Assembly: GCA_028290085.1 (NCBI GenBank)
Contig: JAQGKN010000016.1
Location: 1-5,834 of the forward strand
Direction of reading: 5' to 3'
Source of the DNA: Hyphomicrobiales bacterium
Lineage (GTDB): Bacteria > Pseudomonadota > Alphaproteobacteria > Rhizobiales > Beijerinckiaceae
DNA: 5,834 bases
The position numbers were made by a program, and so were the translations under genes. Below the pieces are notes generated by a model, which was given only the letters and a program-made list of their open reading frames with translations, was not told the DNA's origin and did no database searches. Of the stretch, positions 1 to 4,711 are shown one piece after another (positions within the stretch are counted from its first letter, which is position 1; every line of letters begins with the position of its first letter).

Positions 1-550
1 ACATCACGTCCTGCTTGCCCCATTGGATCATCTCGGCGGCATTGCCGATGCAATGGCTGGAGGTCGCGCAGGCCGAAGAGATCGAATAGTTCACGCCCTT
101 GATCTTGAACCAGGTGGCGAGAGTGGCCGAGGCCGTCGACGACATGGCCTTGGGGACCGCGAAGGGGCCGACCCGCTTCGGACCCTTGGTGCGGGTGGTG
201 TCGGCAGCATCGACAAGCGTGCGCGCGGACGGACCGCCCGAGCCCATAATGATGCCGGTACGGAAGTTGGAAATGTCGCTGGCCTCAAGGCCGGAATCGG
301 CGATGGCCTGATCCATTGCGACGTGGTTCCAGCCCGTGCCGCCGCCGTGGAAGCGCATGGCGCGACGGTCGACGAGATCCTCGGGGTTCAGCGTCGGTGC
401 ACCGTGGACCTGGCAGCGAAAGCCGAGTTCCGCATAGGTCGGGGCCCGAACGATGCCGGAGCGGGCTTCGCGAAGCGATGAGAGGACTTCCTGCGCATCG
501 TTGCCGATTGCGGAAACGATCCCCATGCCGGTGACGACGACGCGTCTCAT
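1..550 (-). CDS. fabB: 3-oxoacyl-ACP synthase I (FabB), 5' part only
   Basis: Beta-ketoacyl-ACP synthase I, the cytoplasmic condensing enzyme that adds malonyl-ACP units to the cis-3-decenoyl-ACP made by FabA and so commits chains to unsaturated fatty acids. The first 183 residues are visible; the rest, including the two catalytic His residues of the thiolase-fold C-terminal half, lies beyond the left edge. The protein opens with MRRVVVTGMGIVSAIG, typical of KAS enzymes. It has the GSGGPSAR stretch at about 103-110 and the nucleophile-elbow motif SISSACATSSHC with the expected catalytic Cys at 161. Similarity to E. coli FabB is clear through the SSACATS-HCIGNA and GKQD segments, which favours FabB over FabF. 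The ATG at 550 is supported by AGGAG (561-557) six bases upstream. It lies 85 bases downstream of fabA on the same strand, so an operon is likely. Family identification is firm; operon structure is inferred. Confidence 0.95.
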   Translation of the reverse strand, partial: MRRVVVTGMGIVSAIGNDAQEVLSSLREARSGIVRAPTYAELGFRCQVHGAPTLNPEDLVDRRAMRFHGGGTGWNHVAMDQAIADSGLEASDISNFRTGIIMGSGGPSARTLVDAADTTRTKGPKRVGPFAVPKAMSSTASATLATWFKIKGVNYSISSACATSSHCIGNAAEMIQWGKQDVM

Positions 551-599
551 TGCATTCTCCTGCTCGGGACAATTTGCCCGGTGCACTGGTGGGCTTGAT

Positions 600-619
600 C
601 CCCGCCGCTGGCGGCGGGG
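600..619 (-). other. GC-rich hairpin between fabA and fabB
   Basis: A perfect 8-bp inverted repeat, CCCCGCCG with CGGCGGGG, encloses the four-base loop at 608-611. It sits between the fabA stop (636) and the fabB start (550). No run of T follows it on the minus strand, so it does not look like a complete intrinsic terminator. A role as a 3' stabiliser of fabA mRNA or a partial attenuator that sets the fabA:fabB ratio is possible but only inferred. Confidence 0.5.
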
Positions 620-635
620 GCTTAGTCGAGGCGGA

Positions 636-1148
636 TCAGGCTTCGGGCTTGAACAGGCCGACGCGCAGATCCTTGGCCTCGTAAATGCGCTTGCCGTCAG
701 CTTCGAGCCAGCCATCGGCAATGCCGAGAACCAGCTTGCCGCGGAACACCCGCTTCAGATCGACACCATAGACGACCTTGGAGACGCTCGGCAGCACTTG
801 ATCGGCGAATTTGACTTCGCCGACGCCCAGCGCGCGTCCGCGCCCCGGGGAGCCCAGCCAGCCGAGATAGAAGCCGACAAGCTGCCAGAGGGCATCAAGG
901 CCGAGGCAGCCCGGCATTACGGGGTCGCCCTTGAAGTGGCAGGCAAAAAACCAGAGGTCCGGGCGCACGGCGAGTTCAGCGCGAATCACGCCTTTGCCGT
1001 TGGCTCCGCCGGTCTCGGAAATCTCCGCGATGCGATCGAACATCAGCATGGGCGGAAGCGGCAGCTGCGCGTTTCCGGGGCCGAACAATTCGCCACGTCC
1101 GCAAGCCAGCAGGTCTTCATACTCGAAGCTCGAGCGCCGATCGCTCAT
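636..1148 (-). CDS. fabA: 3-hydroxydecanoyl-ACP dehydratase/isomerase (FabA)
   Basis: Cytoplasmic hot-dog-fold enzyme that dehydrates 3-hydroxydecanoyl-ACP and isomerises trans-2- to cis-3-decenoyl-ACP, the branch point of anaerobic unsaturated fatty acid synthesis. The 170-residue product matches the family length (E. coli about 172). The signature [19 protein letters not shown] runs from 71 to 89, with the catalytic His at 71 and Asp at 85. The early [12 protein letters not shown] (29-40) and the C-terminal DLRVGLFK are also typical of FabA rather than FabZ. The ATG at 1148 has AAGGGG (1159-1154) five bases upstream. It is first gene of the pair with fabB and diverges from irr; in Rhizobiales the irr/fabA/fabB arrangement is a recurrent neighbourhood. 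The leader contains a small hairpin (1174-1189). The long plus-strand reading frame lying antisense to it is a GC-bias shadow. Confidence 0.97.
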   Translation of the reverse strand: MSDRRSSFEYEDLLACGRGELFGPGNAQLPLPPMLMFDRIAEISETGGANGKGVIRAELAVRPDLWFFACHFKGDPVMPGCLGLDALWQLVGFYLGWLGSPGRGRALGVGEVKFADQVLPSVSKVVYGVDLKRVFRGKLVLGIADGWLEADGKRIYEAKDLRVGLFKPEA

Positions 1149-1173
1149 GTCGTCCCCTTAGATCGTCTGGCAG

Positions 1174-1189
1174 CGGGGCCGATGCCCCG
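1174..1189 (-). other. Small hairpin in the fabA leader
   Basis: CGGGGC at 1174-1179 and GCCCCG at 1184-1189 form a perfect 6-bp stem around a four-base loop, about 15 bases upstream of the fabA Shine-Dalgarno sequence. It would lie in the 5' untranslated RNA if transcription starts further upstream. It is short, and no regulatory function can be read from the sequence. Confidence 0.35.
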
Positions 1190-1290
1190 AACGCGGCCTT
1201 CTAGCACACGCCTGCGCAGGCCGGAAGGGAGCTAAACCTCGTGTCTGGCGGTTAAGCCCGAGCTTCCCGGTCTCTCTGCGCCTTAAATGC

Positions 1291-1319
1291 TTGCCGCAGC
1301 CGCGCCGAGATCCTATTCT
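1291..1319 (+). promoter_or_regulatory. Putative irr promoter
   Basis: TTGCCG at 1291-1296 and TATTCT at 1314-1319 are separated by exactly 17 bases, a plausible sigma70-type -35/-10 pair. Transcription would start near 1326, giving a leader of about 65 nt before the chosen irr ATG. The heptamer TTCTAAA (1316-1322) overlaps the -10 and resembles the AT-rich half-sites described for iron-control elements in Rhizobiales, so iron-dependent autoregulation is possible. The promoter is seen by pattern only; the operator idea is inference. Confidence 0.45.
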
Positions 1320-1390
1320 AAAAGGCTGTAACTTCATCGCCGCCGCGCCACAGCATTTGTGCGCCGCGCATGCCCCATGTCAGAAAGCGC

Positions 1391-1891
1391 ATGTCCCGTC
1401 TGATTGCAGAGCCGAAAATTCTTCCGGGCAGGCCGACCCAGGCCCCTGCGCGCGCGATGCCGACAGGCGAAGCCTTGGCGGGTTGCCCCGTGCACGAGCT
1501 CCGCGCCAAGCTGCGCCATTCGGGCCTGCGCCCGACGCGCCAACGCGTGGCTCTGGGCTGGCTGCTTTTCGCGAAGGGCGACCGGCACGTCACGGCGGAG
1601 AAGCTCTACGAGGAAGCAACAGGCTCGCGCGTCGCGATCTCTCTGGCCACGGTCTACAACACGCTGCACCAGTTTACGGAGGCTGGCCTGCTTCGTGAGA
1701 TCGCAGTTGACGGGTCGAAGACCTGGTTCGACACCAACACGTCGCGCCACCATCATTTCCTGGTCGAGGACACCAACCAGCTCTTCGACATCCCTGATGA
1801 TCAGGTTGATGTCGTGCGCCTTCCCGATGCCCCCGAGGGTATGGAAATCGCGAGCGTAGACGTGGTTGTGCGCCTGCGCCGTAAGGCCTGA
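1391..1891 (+). CDS. irr: Iron response regulator Irr (Fur superfamily)
   Basis: Heme-responsive transcription factor that in Rhizobiales represses heme synthesis and iron-consuming genes when iron is low. From the ATG at 1391 it has 166 residues, close to Bradyrhizobium Irr. Visible features are GCPVHEL at 31-37, equivalent to the Cys-Pro heme regulatory motif; the winged-helix segment with SGLRPTRQRVALGWLLF (44-60) and SLATVYNTLHQFTEAGLL (84-101); and the triple His at 120-122, matching the second heme/metal site. No C-terminal CxxC pair is present, as in Irr and unlike typical Fur. Family knowledge says that heme binding inactivates or destabilises Irr; that this copy does so is inferred. 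Start choice: ATGs at 1370 and 1457 are in frame, none has a strong Shine-Dalgarno sequence, and 1391 has a weak AGAAAG upstream and gives the usual length. The gene diverges from fabA and converges on the SH3 gene. Confidence 0.93.
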   Translation: MSRLIAEPKILPGRPTQAPARAMPTGEALAGCPVHELRAKLRHSGLRPTRQRVALGWLLFAKGDRHVTAEKLYEEATGSRVAISLATVYNTLHQFTEAGLLREIAVDGSKTWFDTNTSRHHHFLVEDTNQLFDIPDDQVDVVRLPDAPEGMEIASVDVVVRLRRKA

Positions 1892-1895
1892 GCGC

Positions 1896-2474
1896 TCACT
1901 CGATCTTTTCGTTGGGGTAGACGCCCCAGAGAAACGACTGCTGGATGTAGCCGTCGTATCCCTCGCCAAACATCCGGCACCACGCGCCGTCGCAGCGGCG
2001 TACGTTGCCAAGCACGCCCGGCTGCAGCTTGGCCACCATCCCCGAATTATAGGCGGGCTTGGCAAAAAGCGGAATAATTTCGCCCTTCTTCCATGGCGCT
2101 ACCAGTGCCGTGCGTCGTCCCGAGAGCAGGGACTGTAACACCCAGCCTTCCGACCCCTCCGAGTCCCGGATTTTTCGCCAGATCTCGAATTCCGCCGTCA
2201 CCTCGACGGGCAGCCCGGCGCGCTGGAACACCCAAGCTGTGCGATGATCCTTAGACGGCCCTTCACGCAAGTTCACGCGATCAGACTTTAGACTGACGTA
2301 CCGCGGGATCGGCAGGCCGGTGGCAGTGCCCACCTGATCACCACCAGCTGCCTGCGCAGGTGAGGCAACGATGCCCGCAACAGCCATCGAGGCGAGCAGT
2401 CCCGTTGTCAGGAAACCGCTGCGGGAAAGGCATTTCCGGAACGCGTCGAACAGTCTTTCGACCTGTCGTGCCAT
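1896..2474 (-). CDS. Exported protein with two bacterial SH3 domains (SH3_4 type)
   Basis: A 192-residue protein of unknown role, probably periplasmic or cell-wall associated. Residues 1-42 look like a signal peptide: a long basic n-region, a hydrophobic stretch at about 21-38, and an AQA site at 40-42. The mature part carries two SH3-like repeats. The first, at about 58-118, has the typical RVNLREGPS (66-74) followed by WRKIRD and GWVLQSLL. The second, at about 122-186, has a Cys pair (161 and 166) that could form a disulfide after export, then GYDGYIQQSFLWGVYP. Such domains often bind peptidoglycan or peptides, but no enzyme domain is present, so a ligand is not claimed. The ATG at 2474 is preferred for its AGGAG nine to ten bases upstream; an in-frame GTG at 2513 would add 13 residues in front of the signal peptide. 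Its stop lies 4 bases from that of the convergent irr. Confidence 0.88.
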   Translation of the reverse strand: MARQVERLFDAFRKCLSRSGFLTTGLLASMAVAGIVASPAQAAGGDQVGTATGLPIPRYVSLKSDRVNLREGPSKDHRTAWVFQRAGLPVEVTAEFEIWRKIRDSEGSEGWVLQSLLSGRRTALVAPWKKGEIIPLFAKPAYNSGMVAKLQPGVLGNVRRCDGAWCRMFGEGYDGYIQQSFLWGVYPNEKIE

Positions 2475-2767
2475 CGAGAATTGTCTCCTGGAGCGCAGGG
2501 AGGGATGGAGCACGAAACGCGCTTTTCCAGACCAAACCCGCTATTCTTGTCTTTGCCCGGCCATCTGATAGAGAGGCCGCATGATCGTTTGAGGGCGCCG
2601 GCGTGGATCGTCGCTCGCTGCAATTAAAGAGCCGTTGACGTTAATGGATGGTGAATTCAGCAAAAACTCTTCATTCTGAAAGCCCATCGGGCGGCCGTAT
2701 GCGACGGGCATGGCGCATCTGCAGACTCCATTGGGCAGCGACAGGTTAGAGGCAGGGACAGGACGGC
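2475..2767. promoter_or_regulatory. Divergent intergenic region, SH3 gene / hydroxyacid dehydrogenase
   Basis: These 293 bases separate two divergent genes and must hold both promoters. The stretch 2620-2680 is more AT-rich than the flanking genes. A TTGACG at 2635-2640 on the plus strand looks like a -35 element, but no good -10 follows at 16-18 bases, so the promoter call for the dehydrogenase is weak. No convincing minus-strand promoter, repeat or small gene was found; the short reading frames crossing it lack start signals and family resemblance. Confidence 0.4.
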
Positions 2768-3763
2768 ATGGCCAAGAAAAAACCCCTGGTGATCGTCACG
2801 CGCAAATTGCCTGACGTTGTCGAGACGCGCATGTGCGAATTGTTCGACACGCGTCTCAACGAAACCGACAAGCCCATGACGCAGTCCGAGCTCGCCGATG
2901 CACTCCGCGTGGCCGACGTTCTCGTCCCCACCGTCACGGATCGCATTGATGCCGGGCTCATAGCCCAGGCTGGCGAATCGCTCAGGCTGATCGCCAATTT
3001 CGGCAATGGCGTCGATAACATCGACGTCACCGCGGCTCTGCGCCGCGGCATCACCGTCACGAACACGCCCGGCGTCCTCACCGAGGATACCGCCGACATG
3101 ACCATGGCGTTGATCCTCGCTGTCTCTCGGCGGCTCGTAGAGGGCGCGGCCGTCATCCCGGGCGGCGAATGGGAGGGATGGTCGCCCACCTGGATGCTGG
3201 GGCGCCGCATCACCGGCAAGCGGCTGGGTATCGTTGGCATGGGCCGCATCGGACAGGCACTTGCGCGCCGCGCGGCGGCTTTCGGCCTGTCGATTCACTA
3301 CCACAACCGCCGACGCGTTTCCCCGGCCATCGAAGAGTCGCTCTCCGCGACCTATTGGGAATCGCTCGACCAGATGCTGGCGCGCATGGACATCGTGTCA
3401 GTCAACTGCCCGCACACACCCGCGACCTATCACCTGCTATCGGCACGCCGCCTGAAATACCTGCGGCCCACAGCTATCGTTGTGAACACCGCGCGCGGGG
3501 AGATCATCGACGAAAACGCGCTGACGCGCATGCTGGAGGCCGGCGAAATCTCTGGCGCGGGCCTCGACGTCTTCGAGCATGAGCCCGCCGTTTCGCCCAA
3601 GCTGGTCAAGCTGGTACGCGCCGGCAAGGTGACGCTGCTGCCACACATGGGCTCGGCGACCGTCGAAGGCCGTATCGACATGGGCGAGAAGGTCATCATC
3701 AACGTGAAGACCTTCATGGACGGCCACCGTCCGCCCGACCGGGTGCTGCCGAGCATGCTCTGA
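2768..3763 (+). CDS. D-2-hydroxyacid dehydrogenase, glyoxylate/hydroxypyruvate reductase type
   Basis: NAD(P)-dependent D-isomer-specific 2-hydroxyacid dehydrogenase, 331 residues (the family is usually 310-340), probably reducing glyoxylate or hydroxypyruvate to glycolate or D-glycerate in the cytoplasm. The nucleotide-binding loop GIVGMGRIGQALARRA spans 154-169. The catalytic triad is in place: Arg 243 in NTARGEIID, Glu 272 in DVFEHEP and His 293 in LLPHMGSAT. NFGNGVDNID at 77-86 is the conserved substrate-loop region. After the second beta strand the sequence reads YHNRRR (178-183) instead of an acidic residue, which suggests preference for NADP(H). The ATG at 2768 has an AGGA four bases upstream. 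It is transcribed alone, divergent from the SH3 gene and 142 bases before hsp20, which has its own promoter. The exact substrate cannot be fixed from sequence; GyaR/GhrB-like and other D-2-hydroxyacid reductases remain possible. Confidence 0.9.
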   Translation: MAKKKPLVIVTRKLPDVVETRMCELFDTRLNETDKPMTQSELADALRVADVLVPTVTDRIDAGLIAQAGESLRLIANFGNGVDNIDVTAALRRGITVTNTPGVLTEDTADMTMALILAVSRRLVEGAAVIPGGEWEGWSPTWMLGRRITGKRLGIVGMGRIGQALARRAAAFGLSIHYHNRRRVSPAIEESLSATYWESLDQMLARMDIVSVNCPHTPATYHLLSARRLKYLRPTAIVVNTARGEIIDENALTRMLEAGEISGAGLDVFEHEPAVSPKLVKLVRAGKVTLLPHMGSATVEGRIDMGEKVIINVKTFMDGHRPPDRVLPSML

Positions 3764-3808
3764 GGGGTTGGCCGCGCGGACAGGACGGGTGCGGCACATT
3801 GGTCCGGT

Positions 3809-3838
3809 CTTGAACCATCGGGGAGCACCCCCATATCT
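3809..3838 (+). promoter_or_regulatory. RpoH (sigma32)-type heat-shock promoter of hsp20
   Basis: CTTGAA at 3809-3814 and CCCCATATCT at 3829-3838 are separated by 14 bases. This is a close match to the sigma32 consensus (CTTGAA, 13-17 bases, CCCCATNT). A start near 3843-3846 would give a leader of about 60 nt. Its position directly before a small heat-shock gene strengthens the call. A 7-bp inverted repeat (TGAACCA at 3811-3817, TGGTTCA at 3838-3844) overlaps the promoter and is probably not part of the leader RNA. Confidence 0.75.
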
Positions 3839-3844
3839 GGTTCA

Positions 3845-3905
3845 CGGCGAAAGCTGGGGAGCGCCGCAAGGGCTCCGAGATCCGAAGTGCCTGAAGGGCT
3901 TCGTC
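3845..3905 (+). promoter_or_regulatory. ROSE-like RNA thermometer candidate in the hsp20 leader
   Basis: The leader folds by eye into two hairpins. Hairpin A (3858-3876) has five pairs (GGAGC/GCTCC), a bulged G at 3863, two C-G pairs and a GCAA loop. Hairpin B (3883-3903) has CGAAG/CTTCG, a U-G wobble (3888-3898), a bulged G at 3889, two C-G pairs and a UGAA loop. Its loop and 3' arm contain the hsp20 Shine-Dalgarno GAAGGG (3893-3898), seven bases before the ATG. ROSE thermometers, known for rhizobial small heat-shock genes, hide the Shine-Dalgarno in a final hairpin with a bulged G, so this arrangement fits. The exact UYGCU motif is not present (UGCC instead), and the structure is inferred from hand pairing only. 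Confidence 0.6.
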
Positions 3906-4334
3906 ATGTCCCGTGTCCCGACTTTGAACTCCCCGTTTCTGCTCGGCTTCGACGATATCGAGAAGGCGCTCGACCGTGTGGCACGCGGCCCCTCGGACGG
4001 CTATCCGCCCTACAATATCGAGCGGCTGCCCCGCAGCGAAGACGAGCCAGAGCGCCTGCGGATCACGTTGGCAGTCGCGGGCTTCACGGAGGAGCAACTC
4101 GATATCGAGCTGGACGTACGCCAACTCCTTATTCGCGGGCGCCAGACTGACGGAACCGAGCGTCATTACCTGCATCGTGGCATTGCTGCGCGGCAGTTCC
4201 AGCGGGCCTTCCTACTGGCCGAGGGCATGCAAGTGCTCGGAGCCGACTTGAAGAACGGCCTTCTCTGCATCGACCTCGCGCGTCCCGAACCGGAGCGCGT
4301 CGTGCGTAAGATTGAAATCTCCGTGAGGGACTGA
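3906..4334 (+). CDS. Small heat shock protein, Hsp20/alpha-crystallin family
   Basis: ATP-independent holdase chaperone of 142 residues that binds unfolding proteins in the cytoplasm, usually as large oligomers. The alpha-crystallin domain spans about 35-130. It begins PPYNIE (34-39), continues with ITLAVAGF (53-60) and LDIELDVRQLLIRGRQ, and ends in ADLKNGLLCIDLARPEPE (113-130), the place of the family's A-x-x-x-n-G-v-L motif. The C-terminal IEI at 136-138 is the I-x-I motif that joins subunits. The short N-terminal arm LNSPFLLGFDDIEKALDRV resembles rhizobial class A/IbpA-like proteins. The ATG at 3906 is chosen because GAAGGG lies seven bases upstream and the RpoH-type promoter and leader end just before it. 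A longer in-frame start at 3768 lies upstream of that promoter and lacks family similarity. DUF1150 follows 58 bases downstream, probably in the same transcript. Confidence 0.94.
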   Translation: MSRVPTLNSPFLLGFDDIEKALDRVARGPSDGYPPYNIERLPRSEDEPERLRITLAVAGFTEEQLDIELDVRQLLIRGRQTDGTERHYLHRGIAARQFQRAFLLAEGMQVLGADLKNGLLCIDLARPEPERVVRKIEISVRD

Positions 4335-4345
4335 TGGTCCTCACG
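4322..4345 (+). other. Hairpin spanning the hsp20 stop codon
   Basis: CGTGAGG (4322-4328) pairs perfectly with CCTCACG (4339-4345), leaving the TGA stop of hsp20 (4332-4334) in the ten-base loop. A second 5-bp hairpin (GGTCC 4355-4359, GGACC 4365-4369) follows before the DUF1150 Shine-Dalgarno. Neither is followed by a T run, so they are not terminators. They could protect the hsp20 message or lower expression of the downstream gene; this is inferred. Confidence 0.5.
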
Positions 4346-4392
4346 AAGCGTGCGGGTCCATGACGGACCGCCAATAAGCAAGGAGCAAGCAC

Positions 4393-4659
4393 ATGATCGT
4401 CGACAAGACTTCAGCTTCCAGTGCGCCGCTCACGCAGGAGCAGTTCGCCCATCTCGGTGATGGCGCGATCGCCTACGTAAAGGAAATGCGCTCGGAAGAC
4501 GTCACCCGTCTCTTTCCGGAGGCACCCGAAATTCAGCCCGGCCTTCAGCTCTTCGCGCTGCTCAGCGCAGACGGGCGGCCGATCGTCCTGACCGATACGC
4601 GCGACGCCGCCGTCGCCAACGCCTGGCAGAACGATCTCCAGACGGTCAGCCTGCACTAA
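4393..4659 (+). CDS. DUF1150 family protein
   Basis: A small protein of 88 residues belonging, from recognised sequence features, to the DUF1150 family of alphaproteobacteria, whose function is not known. Landmarks are IAYVKEMRSEDVTRLFPEAP (26-45), then IQPGLQLFALLSADGRPIVL (47-66) and TDTRDAAVANAW (67-78), ending in DLQTVSLH. This covers essentially the full family length. No signal peptide, membrane segment or Cys is present, so it should be cytoplasmic. The pattern of a short strand-rich stretch ending in a helix that starts at DAAVANAW suggests a compact single domain. A strong AGGAG (4381-4385) lies seven bases before the ATG. It follows hsp20 by 58 bases on the same strand with no promoter visible between, which suggests co-induction by heat. 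A stress-related or accessory role is guilt by association only. Confidence 0.87.
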   Translation: MIVDKTSASSAPLTQEQFAHLGDGAIAYVKEMRSEDVTRLFPEAPEIQPGLQLFALLSADGRPIVLTDTRDAAVANAWQNDLQTVSLH

Positions 4660-4668
4660 AGGTTCAAA

Positions 4669-4703
4669 GCGGCCACCCTCTTCGCCAGAAGAGCGGTGGC
4701 CGC
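4669..4703. terminator. Long hairpin between convergent DUF1150 and PBP genes, likely bidirectional terminator
   Basis: GCGGCCACC (4669-4677) pairs with GGTGGCCGC (4695-4703). Inside it CTCTTC (4678-4683) pairs with GAAGAG (4688-4693) around a GCCA loop, with a single bulged C at 4694: 15 base pairs in all. It starts 10 bases after the DUF1150 stop and ends 8 bases from the PBP stop. Read on the minus strand it is followed by TTTGAACCTTT, a weak T-rich tail; on the plus strand there is no T run. Terminator function is likely from position and strength. Confidence 0.72.
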
Positions 4704-4711
4704 AGCCGTGT

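Larger units (their letters stand above)
1149..1390. promoter_or_regulatory. Divergent fabA / irr intergenic region
   Basis: This 242-base region must carry the promoters for both the fabA-fabB operon (minus) and irr (plus). On the plus side a good sigma70-like promoter is visible (listed separately). On the minus side no convincing -35/-10 pair stands out; weak AT-containing patches occur around 1234-1255. A perfect 12-bp palindrome, GCCTGCGCAGGC, lies at 1210-1221 and could be an operator-like site, although GC-rich palindromes arise easily at this base composition. Confidence 0.5.

Noticed and set aside
453..1235. 260-codon plus-strand open frame antisense to fabA
   Set aside because: It lies almost wholly opposite fabA, whose protein matches its family over the full length. 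The antisense translation has no recognisable domain and is explained by high GC at third codon positions.
1334..2065. 243-codon minus-strand open frame across irr
   Set aside because: It runs antisense to all of irr and overlaps the end of the SH3 gene in another frame; no ribosome site and no family features.
2657..3304. Minus-strand open frames opposite the dehydrogenase N-terminal half
   Set aside because: They are shadows of a strongly supported dehydrogenase frame and resemble no protein family.
3811..3844. 7-bp inverted repeat TGAACCA/TGGTTCA as a third leader hairpin
   Set aside because: It overlaps the -35 and -10 elements, so it should mostly not be transcribed; possible operator role cannot be excluded but has no support.
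3768..3905. N-terminal extension of Hsp20 by 46 codons
   Set aside because: It would start upstream of the heat-shock promoter, lacks a ribosome site and does not resemble small heat-shock N-termini, whereas the ATG at 3906 has a well-spaced GAAGGG.
3714..4175. 153-codon minus-strand frame opposite hsp20 and its leader
   Set aside because: Antisense to a clear Hsp20 domain and to the RpoH-type promoter; no start signal or domain.
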